Part shown: one piece after another, positions 36,424-46,024 of the stretch | Layout of the letters: the number at the start of each line of letters is the position of its first letter | How positions within the stretch are numbered: position 1 is the first letter of the stretch | Assembly: GCA_050633625.1 (NCBI GenBank) | Contig: JBOEGW010000003.1 | Span: 62,001-126,000 of the forward strand | Reading direction: 5' to 3' | Length of the DNA: 64,000 bases | DNA from: JBOEGW01 sp050633625 | GTDB taxonomy: Bacteria; Pseudomonadota; Alphaproteobacteria; Rhodobacterales; Rhodobacteraceae | Notes under the pieces: model-generated | Database searches by the model: none | What the model saw: the letters and a program-made list of their open reading frames with translations, nothing else | Told to the model about the DNA's origin: nothing | Made by a program: the position numbers and the translations under genes

Positions 36424-37728
36424 CTAGCGGCTGTCGATCAGCACCCGCGCAACCAATGTGAGCACAATAATGGGGATGACTTTCACCAGAGGCCCAAGCG
36501 GATCTGCCCATAATTCCGGCAAAACAATCGTCGCGCCGGCGAGATAGAAAATCGAAAAGAGCGCCATAATGACCAAGACCCGATGCGCCCAACGGCGCAC
36601 CAAAAGCATGATCCCCAATACGAATGTAACGCTTGCCAAGAGCCAAACCAAAAGGGCTGCGACATAAGGCGAATGACCTGCGGCAATCATGTAGTCAATC
36701 CCGGTTTGCGCGTTCGCAACAGCAATCGCCCCTGCGATAATCCAGTGCAACGCGAGCGTCAAAAAAACGAAGGGCGCAAGCAGCTCAAGGCGTGCACGCA
36801 ACCGATCCTCAATCCCTGCGCGCATCCTCAAAAGGGTCTGTTCCATGGGAAGCGCCGGGCGCCCAAGCACCATTTTCGTTTGAATGTGATTGCCCGTTAT
36901 CCCTCGTTTCATCACCTCTATCGCTGTAGTTCTGTAGGGTGCACGCCAGCCAAGCCAACTCGCAACATCCGCACAACGCGCCCAGAACCCAATGATCCAA
37001 AACGGGAAATAGACAGTCAAAAGGGGTACATCAAATCCGAGCCACGCCCGCATGGCGCGGGCAACATCCAATATTCCGTGGGCTTTCGCCTCGACCAAAT
37101 CCGCCTCAGTCCGCGCAGGCACATCGCCATTGATCGCCCGCGACACGGCTTCGACGACATCCGCCATGGACACCGTCTTGATTTGCGTATTCACCATTGC
37201 CGCCACCATGGCATAGGGCACGCTCGCCTGTATCCGCAAGATCGCCGCCGCCCCCATCGCGCTTTGCGTCAGCACCAAACCGGGTCGAAAAATCCACCAA
37301 TCCGTCGAACTTTCGCGGATCAAAGCATCGCCTTCCGCCTTGGTCCTAAAATACGCAAGATCGCCATTATCCGGGTTGTCCGCACCTGTAGGCGAGAAAT
37401 GCACAAGCCCAACGCCCTCCTTTTCGCAGGCCAAAACAAGCGCGCCAATCGCATGAAGATGCACAGCGATCAGGCTGTCTTTCGGGTTCACCTGCAACGC
37501 TCCCGCGCAGTTCACCACCACGTCGATCTTGTCCAACAAAGGCAGCCAAGCGCCCGGCGTAGTGAGGTCGCGTAAATCTTTGAAAATCCAGTTGTATCCA
37601 GGCAGAACCCGACGCGCGGTCGCGGTGTCTCGCCCCAGCCCGATCACCTCATGACCTTGCGCCACGAGGCCACGCGCCACATGCGATCCAATGTTTCCAT
37701 AGGCTCCAAGAACAAGAACGCGCTTCAC
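36424..37728 (-). CDS. NAD(P)-binding SDR-like protein fused to a DoxX-like membrane domain
   Basis: A 434-residue protein in two parts. Residues 1-about 290 are an extended SDR/NmrA-like Rossmann domain starting KRVLVLGAYGNIGSHVARGL, with NCAGALQVN. Residues about 300-434 form four helices of the DoxX-like type (FVFLTLALHWIIAGAIAV, VAALLVWLLASVTFVLGIML). The fusion is known among proteobacterial proteins of unknown function; a membrane-bound oxidoreductase is inferred. The ATP/NAD-binding Gly motif is GAYGNIG. The downstream gene is ileS with its leader. Confidence 0.82.
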   Translation of the reverse strand: MKRVLVLGAYGNIGSHVARGLVAQGHEVIGLGRDTATARRVLPGYNWIFKDLRDLTTPGAWLPLLDKIDVVVNCAGALQVNPKDSLIAVHLHAIGALVLACEKEGVGLVHFSPTGADNPDNGDLAYFRTKAEGDALIRESSTDWWIFRPGLVLTQSAMGAAAILRIQASVPYAMVAAMVNTQIKTVSMADVVEAVSRAINGDVPARTEADLVEAKAHGILDVARAMRAWLGFDVPLLTVYFPFWIIGFWARCADVASWLGWRAPYRTTAIEVMKRGITGNHIQTKMVLGRPALPMEQTLLRMRAGIEDRLRARLELLAPFVFLTLALHWIIAGAIAVANAQTGIDYMIAAGHSPYVAALLVWLLASVTFVLGIMLLVRRWAHRVLVIMALFSIFYLAGATIVLPELWADPLGPLVKVIPIIVLTLVARVLIDSR

Positions 37729-37844
37729 GTATGACTCCCACTCTCACCCCCGCCAAGACAATACTCAGCGCGCGTGTTGTGAGCCAGACCATAGCGCGAT
37801 GATCTTTCTTGATGGTTAAGACATGTGCGTTTTGCAAAGTCTTC

Positions 37845-38855
37845 TCAGGATGCGGCAAACAACCCGGTAAGCGCGCGTTTGACCAGCCCTGTGACAGAGG
37901 GGCGCTGCGCCTTGGAGAAGGCAATCGGACGACAAACATCCATCGCCGCCACACCCACGCGCGCGGTCAATGCGCCGTTCACCAAACCTTCACCAAAGCG
38001 CCTGCTCACTTTCGACAAAACACTGCCGCCCGCCACCGATCCAAGCAAATCATCGCCCATCGCAACCGCGCCCGTGGCCACGACATGCGCCATCACAGAG
38101 CGGGTCAATCGCCAACTGCCAAGCGCCCCGGAGCGCCCGCCGTAGATTTCCGCAACACGGCGGATCATGCGGATGTTCGCGCTCAGCGCCACCGCCACAT
38201 CTGCCAAAGCAAGCGGCACAATGGCCGTCACTGTGGCCACTTGGCGCGCGGCCGCCTCAACCTCGCGTTTTGCGGCTTCATCAAGAGGAGTCAGCACATG
38301 AAGGCTGGCCAGCGCCAACACCCCATCCGCATCCAAAACATCCGGTGCGCGCTCCTCAAACCGGGCCAAAGCCCAACGCATGTCTTCGCGGCCACCATAC
38401 AAACGTGCAAGCGCCGTGGTGACCTCGCGCGCCTTGGTTAAGTCGCCGTCCCGAGCCGAGGCATCCGCCAATGTTTGCAGCTGGTCCACCCGGCGTAAGC
38501 GCGCAAAAGCCGCCATTTCGCGCAACGCAAACACCACTAAAACCAGCGCAACAGCGACCAAGAGCGCTGTGACGATCAATCCCAAAACGGGGCTGCGTGC
38601 AAGCAGCGCATTCACGTAATCCCAAGCCGCAAGGGACACCATAAAGCCGATGAGCGTCACCAGAAGGGACCAAAACCAGCGCGCCAATTTGGACGGGCTG
38701 CGCGTTGCCAATTTCACTGCCATTTCCATGGCTTGTGGCGCAGGTTGGCCGTCGTGGTTCAGGTCTGGGACGGGCGGCGCGCTGGCGGGTGTCTCTGACG
38801 CGACATCGTCCAATTCAATAAGAACCGGGCCAGTTGGCTTGACTGGTTCGCTCAT
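37845..38855 (-). CDS. ycjF: YcjF-family (TIGR01620/DUF697) membrane protein
   Basis: A 336-residue protein with an N-terminal Pro/Asp-rich cytoplasmic segment, two transmembrane helices (about residues 65-110: FWSLLVTLIGFMVSLAAW, VLGLIVTALLVAVALVLVVF) and a C-terminal DUF697 domain (RMIRRVAEIYGGRSGALGSW, RFGEGLVNGALTARVGVAAM). It pairs with YcjX in proteobacteria. Its ATG overlaps the stop of the GNAT gene by 4 nt; it is last in the ycjX-GNAT-ycjF operon. Confidence 0.85.
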   Translation of the reverse strand: MSEPVKPTGPVLIELDDVASETPASAPPVPDLNHDGQPAPQAMEMAVKLATRSPSKLARWFWSLLVTLIGFMVSLAAWDYVNALLARSPVLGLIVTALLVAVALVLVVFALREMAAFARLRRVDQLQTLADASARDGDLTKAREVTTALARLYGGREDMRWALARFEERAPDVLDADGVLALASLHVLTPLDEAAKREVEAAARQVATVTAIVPLALADVAVALSANIRMIRRVAEIYGGRSGALGSWRLTRSVMAHVVATGAVAMGDDLLGSVAGGSVLSKVSRRFGEGLVNGALTARVGVAAMDVCRPIAFSKAQRPSVTGLVKRALTGLFAAS

Positions 38856-39289
38856 GCGCTGCGCTCCCATTCAAGCCGGATTTCTGTCAATCCTTCGTCA
38901 TTTCCCGCACCAATCGCCACCGGACGAAACCCTTGAGCCGCATAGAAGCGGCGCGCGCGCGCATTGGCCGCGTGGGCATAGAGCGTCAGGCGTGAGGCTT
39001 TGGTTTGCGCGGTCTTCATGAGCTGCGCAGCGATCCCTTGACCGCGCGCATTGGGCAAAAGGTACAGCCCGTGCACATGTGTGTTCTCGACGGAAATGAA
39101 CCCCACGATCCGGCCTTCAACGCGCGCCACGCGCACCCATCCCTGACGCACCATTCTGGCAAGGAGTTTGCGTTCTTCTTCGCGGGAGCGACTGCGCGCC
39201 ATCCATTCAGCTTCTTCGACGGCCGCCCATAAAATACGGGCACAGGCGGCAACATCCCATGGGTAGGCGCGGCGAATGCGGGTGCTCAT
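38852..39289 (-). CDS. GNAT-family N-acetyltransferase
   Basis: A 145-residue acetyltransferase. The acetyl-CoA-binding loop is visible in YLLPNARGQGIAAQLMKTA and the C-terminal block in ARARRFYAAQGFRPVA. The substrate is unknown. It sits between ycjX and ycjF with ATGA overlaps on both sides, so its product is made with theirs. Confidence 0.88.
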   Translation of the reverse strand: MSTRIRRAYPWDVAACARILWAAVEEAEWMARSRSREEERKLLARMVRQGWVRVARVEGRIVGFISVENTHVHGLYLLPNARGQGIAAQLMKTAQTKASRLTLYAHAANARARRFYAAQGFRPVAIGAGNDEGLTEIRLEWERSA

Positions 39290-40701
39290 AACTTGTCTCC
39301 GATCAGGAATTCCGCCGCCTTATCCAGCCGAATATGCGGAGGGCCATCGCCGTGTTTGTTGGCGATGTCAGCCGGGGCAAAACGCATAACGGAATAGTCG
39401 CTCTCCAGCCAGTTTTGTGCGCCCTCCCTCGCGGGTTTGAGGAGCTGTGCGGGATCATCTGGCAACTCACCGGGATAGAATGCCGCCTCCTTGCCTGTCT
39501 CCAGCAGGCGCCCGCGCACACAGTCCAACGCGCGCCCATCTTTTGTGAGCGTTTGTTCGGTTGTGGCGCGCAAAGATGCAATCGCGATGGCGCGGGTCTG
39601 CGCGCCTGCAAAATCGGCGCGCGCAATGGCCTCACTGAGCATGGCTTGGGTGATTGCTGTCAGTTTCGCGTGTTGCGTGTGATGCAGATGATCCGCTTTG
39701 GTGGCGGCAAACAAAATGCGCTCCACGCGCCGCCCCCGAAATAGCTGACTGATAAAGGCGTTTTTGCCGGGGCGAAACGCTGCCAAAATATCCGCCATCG
39801 CCCGGCGTAAATCCTCAAGCGCGCTTGGACCAGCATGGATCGCGCCAAGCACATCCATCAAAACGACCTGCCTGTCGATCTTGGCGAAATGGTCGCGGAA
39901 AAACGGCTTCACGACACGGGATTTATAGGCTTCAAAACGCCGCTCCATTTCGCGCCACAGCGCGTGGCGGCCCTGTGTCTCAGGCTTGAGCAAGGGCGCA
40001 AATGTCAGCGCAGGCGAGCCTTCCATTTCGCCGGGCAACAAAAAGCGCCCTGGCGAGCAATCAGAAAACCCGGCTTCGCGCGCTGTGTTGAGATACTGCG
40101 TGAACGATTTTGCGAGCGCCTGCGCCTGCGCTTCTTCAAAGGCCACGCTGGCGTCTGTCGCCTTCACGAGCGTCAAATAAGCTGCGGCTTGATCGCGCGA
40201 GGTGGCGCGTTCAAGCGTTTGGGCGCTCCATTGGGCGTAGGACACATCCAGCAATGCCAAATCCAGCAGCCACTCGCCCGGATAATCAACGATGTCCAGA
40301 TGCACCGTTCGCATAGGGCGCACCCCGCTCAGCAGCCCGCCGGGGCGCAGGCGAAAGGACAGCCGCAATTCGCTCACGGCGCGCGTGCTGCTTGGCCAAT
40401 GCGGCGCCGGGCCTGTCATCGCGCCAAGATGGGTTTCGTAGTCAAACCGGGGAATTGTATCGTCGGGCTGAGGTTGCAAAAACGCTGTTTGAATGCGGCC
40501 TTCATGGGCCGAAGCAAGCCCAACCATACGCCCCCGATTGATCAGGTTCGCCACGAGCGACGTGATGAATACAGTCTTGCCAGCACGGCTCAACCCCGTC
40601 ACCCCAAGGCGAATGACTGGCTCAAACAGAGCTTCGCGCGTGGTGTCGCCCACCGCTTCAACCTGCCGGATAATCCCGTCTGCTAAATCTGTTAGCCCCA
40701 C
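39286..40701 (-). CDS. ycjX: YcjX-family P-loop GTPase-like protein
   Basis: A 471-residue P-loop protein with Walker A GLSRAGKTVFITSL (about residues 34-47) and IVDYPGEWLLDLALL, matching the YcjX/DUF463 family of predicted nucleotide-binding proteins. In E. coli, ycjX and ycjF sit with the stress-induced phage-shock locus; the exact role is unclear. It starts the operon. Confidence 0.9.
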   Translation of the reverse strand: MGLTDLADGIIRQVEAVGDTTREALFEPVIRLGVTGLSRAGKTVFITSLVANLINRGRMVGLASAHEGRIQTAFLQPQPDDTIPRFDYETHLGAMTGPAPHWPSSTRAVSELRLSFRLRPGGLLSGVRPMRTVHLDIVDYPGEWLLDLALLDVSYAQWSAQTLERATSRDQAAAYLTLVKATDASVAFEEAQAQALAKSFTQYLNTAREAGFSDCSPGRFLLPGEMEGSPALTFAPLLKPETQGRHALWREMERRFEAYKSRVVKPFFRDHFAKIDRQVVLMDVLGAIHAGPSALEDLRRAMADILAAFRPGKNAFISQLFRGRRVERILFAATKADHLHHTQHAKLTAITQAMLSEAIARADFAGAQTRAIAIASLRATTEQTLTKDGRALDCVRGRLLETGKEAAFYPGELPDDPAQLLKPAREGAQNWLESDYSVMRFAPADIANKHGDGPPHIRLDKAAEFLIGDKL

Positions 40702-40796
40702 AAAGGCCCCCTTGTTGCACCCATCCTAGATAAGGCGGCGCGCGCGCGATTGCCAGCATGCTTGCTACTGATGATAAGGCGGGGTATTTCGCGCCT

Positions 40797-41567
40797 ATGC
40801 CACGATATGCCCTCAAAATCGAATATGACGGTCGGCCCTTTTCGGGCTGGCAGCGCCAAAAAGAACATGCCTCCGTGCAGGGCGCGGTTGAGGCTGCACT
40901 CGCGAAGCTTGAGCCGGATGTGCCCTCGATCGCGGCGGCTGGTCGCACGGATGCGGGGGTGCATGCGAAAGCGCAGGTGGCGCATTGCGACATGTCGCGT
41001 GATTGGGAGCCGTTTCGCTTGTCTGAGGCGCTCAATTATCACCTGAAACCACTGCCCATTGCGATTGTCGGCTGCGCGGCGGTGGATGACGATTGGCATG
41101 CCCGGTTTTCAGCGGTTGAGCGGCGGTATCTGTATCGGTTGATCGCGCGGCGCGCGCCCTTGGTGCATGACGTTGGATTTGCGTGGCGTGTGAGCGGCGA
41201 ACTGGATGTTGAGCGCATGCAAGACGGCGCAAACCGTTTGCTGGGCCAGCATGATTTCACGACCTTTCGCGCTGTGCATTGTCAGGCGCAAAGCCCGATC
41301 AAAACCTTGGATGAGTTGCGCATTGAAACCCGTCCCTACGCTGGCGGAATTGAATACCTATTTCATGTGCGCGCGCGCTCGTTTTTGCACAACCAGGTGC
41401 GCAGTTTTGTGGGCACGTTGGAGCGGGTTGGGGCGGGGAGCTGGTCGCCTGAGGACGTGCGCGCCGCCCTTGACGCCCGTGATCGCGCGGCCTGCGGTAC
41501 GGTTGCGCCGAGTGATGGGCTATATTTGGCGGGCGTGGGCTACGCGCATGATCCCTTCAAGACCTGA
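40797..41567 (+). CDS. truA: tRNA pseudouridine synthase A
   Basis: TruA forms pseudouridine at positions 38-40 of the tRNA anticodon stem-loop. The 256-residue protein starts MPRYALKIEYDGRPFSGWQ and has the catalytic Asp in AAGRTDAGVHAKAQV and the C-terminal RSFLHNQVRSFVG. I preferred the ATG at 40797 over a start at 40758 because it matches the family N-terminus. Confidence 0.95.
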   Translation: MPRYALKIEYDGRPFSGWQRQKEHASVQGAVEAALAKLEPDVPSIAAAGRTDAGVHAKAQVAHCDMSRDWEPFRLSEALNYHLKPLPIAIVGCAAVDDDWHARFSAVERRYLYRLIARRAPLVHDVGFAWRVSGELDVERMQDGANRLLGQHDFTTFRAVHCQAQSPIKTLDELRIETRPYAGGIEYLFHVRARSFLHNQVRSFVGTLERVGAGSWSPEDVRAALDARDRAACGTVAPSDGLYLAGVGYAHDPFKT

Positions 41568-41694
41568 GACACCTTGGCAAATGTCGCCTTGCATCCCTTC
41601 CTCGCCTTGATATTGTCTCGCCAACAAAGCGCCTACAAAACAGAACCCTAGCGGGGCGTATGAACGAGGCGAGCACGGTCAGGAGCAGGCAAAA

Positions 41695-42363
41695 ATGTTC
41701 GGCAATGACAGTACGATTTTCAGAATTCCTGCGCCTTTTGGCTTCACAGTAGAGGTGCGCCAGTCGATCCTGTTTCTGATCGGCTTGATCGTGGTTTTCA
41801 ACTTCAATCCAAGCACGATGCACTACACAATGATCTACGCGGCTGCGTTGTTCTTGTCGATTTACCTGCATGAAATCGGCCATGCTTGGGGGTGCAAAAT
41901 ACAAAACATCCGGGTGCGCGAAATCGTCCTTTACGGCGGCGGTGGCTACTGCTTGCCGGGGCGCTCGATGAACCGCAAAGAGGATGAGCTCGTCACAGCC
42001 ATGGGGCCGATTGTGACGATCTCTCTTTGGGCAATTTGTTCGCTTGCCGTGCCATATACATCGGGCATGGGGTTGTTGAGCTATTTCATTTCGACGATGG
42101 CGTGGCTCAACGGATTTCTCGCAATCTTCAACCTTTTGCCGGTGATGCCGCTTGATGGCGGGCGATTGTTCCGCCTGATCTTGGCGCGGCTCATGAAGCC
42201 ATTGACCGCCAGCAGAATCGCAGGCGGTGTTGGGCTGTTTTTCTGTGGTCTCTGGGCGCTCTATATGGTTGGCATTGTGACCGGGATCACCGGCGGGTTC
42301 TTCTTGCTGTTCATTCCGAATTTCCGCCTGCACCTCAATATGATCCGTCACGGCCATTTCTGA
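41695..42363 (+). CDS. M50-family (site-2-protease-like) membrane metallopeptidase
   Basis: A 222-residue polytopic protein with the zinc-binding HEIGHAWG and the second motif NLLPVMPLDGGRLF, which carries the third metal ligand. It is a compact intramembrane protease of the SpoIVFB/S2P type; the substrate is unknown and no regulatory PDZ or CBS domain is present. The start has a good AGGAG a few bases upstream. Confidence 0.9.
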   Translation: MFGNDSTIFRIPAPFGFTVEVRQSILFLIGLIVVFNFNPSTMHYTMIYAAALFLSIYLHEIGHAWGCKIQNIRVREIVLYGGGGYCLPGRSMNRKEDELVTAMGPIVTISLWAICSLAVPYTSGMGLLSYFISTMAWLNGFLAIFNLLPVMPLDGGRLFRLILARLMKPLTASRIAGGVGLFFCGLWALYMVGIVTGITGGFFLLFIPNFRLHLNMIRHGHF

Positions 42364-42444
42364 TGAACCTGCCATATTGACCGCTTCCCCCTGCCCTCGC
42401 CTTGCGTCATAATGCCTGCCAAACATGTATAAGCAGGCAGCGGT

Positions 42445-44397
42445 ATGAACGATCTCCTTTCCGATCAAAATGACGAGTATGACGCCTCCTCCATTGAGGT
42501 GCTCGAAGGGCTGGAACCTGTGCGCCAGCGCCCGGGCATGTATATCGGCGGCACCGATGAGCGCGCCTTGCATCACCTTGTTGCCGAAATCCTCGATAAC
42601 TCCATGGATGAAGCCGTGGCCGGGCATGCCAGCCGGATCGAGATTGAGCTACATGCGGATTATTCCGTCACCGTCACTGACAATGGCCGCGGTATTCCGA
42701 TTGATCCGCATCCCAAGTTTCCCGACAAATCCGCGCTGGAAGTGATCCTGTGCACCCTTCATGCGGGCGGAAAGTTCTCTGGCAAAGCCTACCAAACCTC
42801 TGGTGGCTTGCACGGGGTTGGCTCCTCCGTTGTGAACGCGCTTTCCGATTTGATGGTGGTGCAGGTCGCCAAAAACAAAGAGCTGTTTGAACAGCGGTTT
42901 TCGCGCGGCATCCCCCAAGGCCCGGTGGAGAAGGTCGGTGCAGCCCCCAATCGGCGTGGCACCTCTGTCACCTTCCACGCGGATGAGCAAATCTTTGGTT
43001 CGCACCGCTTTAAACCCAAACGCCTTTTCACCTTGGCGCGCTCAAAAGCCTACCTTTATTCCGGCGTCGAAATCCGCTGGAAATCCGCGATCAGCGATGG
43101 CGACACGCCGCAAGAGGCCACCTTCCATTTCCCCGGCGGTCTTGCCGATTACCTCTCCGAAGTTCTGGGCGGGGCGACCACCTACGCCGACCAACCCTTC
43201 GCAGGCAAAGTGGAGTTTCGCGAAAAGTTTGGTGAGGCGGGCTATGTCGAATGGGCGATCAACTGGACGCCTGCGCGCGATGGCTTCATTCAATCATATT
43301 GTAACACAGTGCCCACCCCCGAAGGCGGCACCCATGTCACCGGGTTCTGGGCGGCGATCCTCAAAGGGATCAAGGCGTATGGCGAGCTGGTGGGCAACAA
43401 AAAAGCTGCCTCAATTACCCGCGAAGATTTGATGGTGGGCGGCTCGGCGCTGGTGTCGACCTTCATCGCGGACCCGGCGTTTGTGGGCCAGACCAAGGAC
43501 CGGCTCAGCACCGAAAGCGCCGCCAAAATGGTTGAAGGATCGGTGCGCGATCACTTTGACAACTGGCTGGCGGCGGATACCAAATCCGCTGGCGCGATCC
43601 TTGATTTTCTGGTGCTGCGGGCCGAAGAGCGCCTGCGCCGCAAGCAAGAAAAAGAGACCCAGCGCAAGACGGCCACCAAAAAGCTGCGCCTGCCCGGCAA
43701 GCTTGTCGATTGTTCCGCGACCAACCGCGAGGGCACTGAGCTGTTTATCGTCGAAGGGGACTCCGCTGGCGGCTCCGCGAAAATGGCGCGCGACCGCAAG
43801 AAACAAGCGCTCCTGCCTTTGCGCGGTAAAATCCTCAACGTGCTTGGCGCGGCCAGTTCCAAACTTGGCACCAACCAAGAAATCGCGGACCTCAGCCAAG
43901 CGCTTGGGGTCAACCTTGGCACGCGGTTTAACGTGGATGATCTGCGCTATGACAAGATCATCATCATGACCGATGCGGACGTGGACGGCGCGCATATTGC
44001 GGCGCTGCTCATGACGTTTTTCTTCACCCAGATGCGGCCGATGATTGATCAGGGTCACCTCTATCTCGCCTGCCCGCCGCTCTACCGCCTGACCCAAGGC
44101 GCCAAACGCGTTTACGTGGCGGATGATGCGGAGAAGGATGTGATGATGGCCAAAGGGCTGGGCGGGAAAGGCAAGATCGACGTTCAGCGGTTTAAGGGGC
44201 TGGGCGAAATGGACGCGAAAGACCTCAAGGACACAACCATGAACCCGGAAACCCGAAAGCTGATCCGGGTAACGATTGACGAGGATGAACCGGGCGAAAC
44301 CGGAGACCTTGTGGAGCGGCTCATGGGCAAGAAACCGGAATTGCGGTTCGAGTACATCCAAGAAAACGCGAAGTTCGTGCAAGAGTTGGACGTTTAG
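42445..44397 (+). CDS. parE: DNA topoisomerase IV subunit B
   Basis: ParE is the ATPase subunit of topoisomerase IV, which decatenates daughter chromosomes with ParC (not in the window). The 650-residue protein has the GHKL ATP site (EILDNSMDEA, GRGIPIDPHP, GLHGVGSSVVNAL), and a TOPRIM domain (VEGDSAGGSA, TDADVDGAHI). The C-terminal QRFKGLGEMD and short C-tail fit ParE rather than GyrB. Confidence 0.96.
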   Translation: MNDLLSDQNDEYDASSIEVLEGLEPVRQRPGMYIGGTDERALHHLVAEILDNSMDEAVAGHASRIEIELHADYSVTVTDNGRGIPIDPHPKFPDKSALEVILCTLHAGGKFSGKAYQTSGGLHGVGSSVVNALSDLMVVQVAKNKELFEQRFSRGIPQGPVEKVGAAPNRRGTSVTFHADEQIFGSHRFKPKRLFTLARSKAYLYSGVEIRWKSAISDGDTPQEATFHFPGGLADYLSEVLGGATTYADQPFAGKVEFREKFGEAGYVEWAINWTPARDGFIQSYCNTVPTPEGGTHVTGFWAAILKGIKAYGELVGNKKAASITREDLMVGGSALVSTFIADPAFVGQTKDRLSTESAAKMVEGSVRDHFDNWLAADTKSAGAILDFLVLRAEERLRRKQEKETQRKTATKKLRLPGKLVDCSATNREGTELFIVEGDSAGGSAKMARDRKKQALLPLRGKILNVLGAASSKLGTNQEIADLSQALGVNLGTRFNVDDLRYDKIIIMTDADVDGAHIAALLMTFFFTQMRPMIDQGHLYLACPPLYRLTQGAKRVYVADDAEKDVMMAKGLGGKGKIDVQRFKGLGEMDAKDLKDTTMNPETRKLIRVTIDEDEPGETGDLVERLMGKKPELRFEYIQENAKFVQELDV

Positions 44398-44458
44398 GAA
44401 ATAGCATAGTCAGCGCTATCGGGTTGTCTCATACAACACTCTGGTTCGCTTTTTTGAC

Positions 44459-44773
44459 ATGGCTGGTTTTTCTGAGGGCAAAGGATTTGCTTCTTTGGAA
44501 TTCAACGAAGCCGGGGACTATCTTGCTGGACGCGTTGGTCCCTTGGCCACTTCTTTGGAGGTTCTAACCCAAACGCATCAGGGCCAGACGTTGAGGGACA
44601 GCGCTACAGCGCTTGAACAACAGACCAAGGCACCCGAAAGCCAACACGCGTTACTCCAGAAGTCTGCACTCCTACAAGCTGAACGGTGGATAATAAAGGC
44701 GCTCAAAGAGATAGTGAGCGAAAACGGTAAGCACACGAAAGATTTGCATCCAAGAGTCGGACTGATCCGCTAA
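44459..44773 (+). CDS. Doubtful hypothetical ORF, 104 aa
   Basis: An open frame in the gene-poor gap after parE. The predicted protein is Gln/Lys/Leu-rich and helical; it has no Shine-Dalgarno and no family match known to me. Codon use looks less GC-biased at third positions than in neighbouring genes. It may be real, transferred, or a chance ORF. Confidence 0.3.
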   Translation: MAGFSEGKGFASLEFNEAGDYLAGRVGPLATSLEVLTQTHQGQTLRDSATALEQQTKAPESQHALLQKSALLQAERWIIKALKEIVSENGKHTKDLHPRVGLIR

Positions 44774-45163
44774 CTCAGTGCTTTGCGAAGCCGCGACTGA
44801 CCCTGGGAGGGCATTCGCGCCTCCTGTGGTCAACCCAGCGCCCCAAAACCTCCCGTCCTTCATCCCTGAACGGACATCAACAATGCGCCCTCCCGTGGGG
44901 AGGGTCGGGCGCGGCTCGGTCCTGCGGCCCGTGCTAAGGCAATCCAATTCCAAAACCCTTGCTGCAAAGGGTCACATGGCCTGTGCATGATCGGTGCGTC
45001 GTTTTCATATCGTAGTTTTGCGCTTTTTGGGGACGTGCCCGCCTCCGGCGTTATCGCGTGTCACATCACCCACATCCTACCATCGCACTCATTTTCCCGC
45101 TCCCCCCTTGCGAAGTTTCTCTCCCCTTTCTAGGCTTCTCCAAAGGGATAAGAGAGGTAACAC
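44774..45163. other. Gene-free stretch, nothing recognised apart from a promoter
   Basis: About 390 nt between the doubtful ORF and the exported-protein gene. I see no coding frame with support, no tRNA and no clear terminator. The last 60 nt carry a probable promoter (45108-45136). Confidence 0.5.
45108..45136 (+). promoter_or_regulatory. Predicted promoter of the exported-protein gene at 45164
   Basis: TTGCGA (45108-45113), 17-nt spacer, TAGGCT (45131-45136). AGAGAGG lies before the ATG at 45164. Confidence 0.3.
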
Positions 45164-45760
45164 ATGAAACGCGCATTCGCATTGGCCGCAGGGCTTTTTC
45201 TGGCGGCCACCGCCGTCACGCCATCTGCGGCCCAAGAGGTCACAAAGTGGAAATCCGTTGGTTGGTGGGACATTCAGTTTTTTGAGGAATACGGCGGTTG
45301 CGCCGCTGTCGCGGAGTTTCAGAACAACTCCTTTGTCTTCATCGGCTTGGACACCGGGACCGGAAACCTCGGCCTGCGGATTGCTGTGCTGAACCAAAAC
45401 TGGTCCTCCATCACCCCCGATGAACCCTACCAAGTCGTCGTGCGCTTTGATCGCCGCGCACCGTGGAACTTGACCATGTATGGTGCGGATGTTCAGGGGC
45501 GGCCTGGGCTTTACAACCTCTTTCCAGCCGACAGCCAATCGGCCGCCAACTTCGTGCGCGAATTCCAACGCTCGCGCCATATGGTCTGGACGTTTCAAGG
45601 CACTGAGCTTGGCGATTTTTCCCTGAAAAGCACCAACCAAGCCTACCGCGAAGTGTATGCCTGTACAGACCAATACCTGAAAAACATGGCCGGGTCTGAT
45701 CCCTTTGCGAGCGGCAAGACCGGCGCAAGCGGAGGGGGCGGCGCAGACCCGTTCAAATAA
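45164..45760 (+). CDS. Exported hypothetical protein, 198 aa
   Basis: A Sec signal peptide (MKRAFALAAGLFLAATAVTP, cleavage near SAAQ) precedes a 175-residue mature protein. It is aromatic-rich with two cysteines (GGCAAVAE, VYACTDQ) and ends in a Gly/Ser-rich, flexible tail (SGGGGADPFK). I recognise no domain. AGAGAGG lies before the start; a promoter is predicted upstream. Confidence 0.72.
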   Translation: MKRAFALAAGLFLAATAVTPSAAQEVTKWKSVGWWDIQFFEEYGGCAAVAEFQNNSFVFIGLDTGTGNLGLRIAVLNQNWSSITPDEPYQVVVRFDRRAPWNLTMYGADVQGRPGLYNLFPADSQSAANFVREFQRSRHMVWTFQGTELGDFSLKSTNQAYREVYACTDQYLKNMAGSDPFASGKTGASGGGGADPFK

Positions 45761-46024
45761 CTTAGGTTGGCCCCGCTGACGTTCCAGAACACCAGCGCGC
45801 AGAATAGTGTTGGGGGGCGGCGTTTCGCCCCCTTTATCATCCACAAAAGCCCCATGCGCGCTCACACCATGACAGGCAGTACTTGCACGCGGCCTAAATT
45901 TGAGAGCAAAACGGCCCATAGGTTTTATCCCGCCGCGCACAAGCTGGCGGACCCATCCTGACGCAGCGTCGCTCTCTCTCGCGCGGCCCTTGCGCGGCGC
46001 GGCGCTTTGGCGCAGTCTGCGCCC

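Noticed and set aside
36583..37575. 330-codon plus-strand frame over the SDR-DoxX gene
   Set aside because: Antisense shadow of a gene with clear domains.
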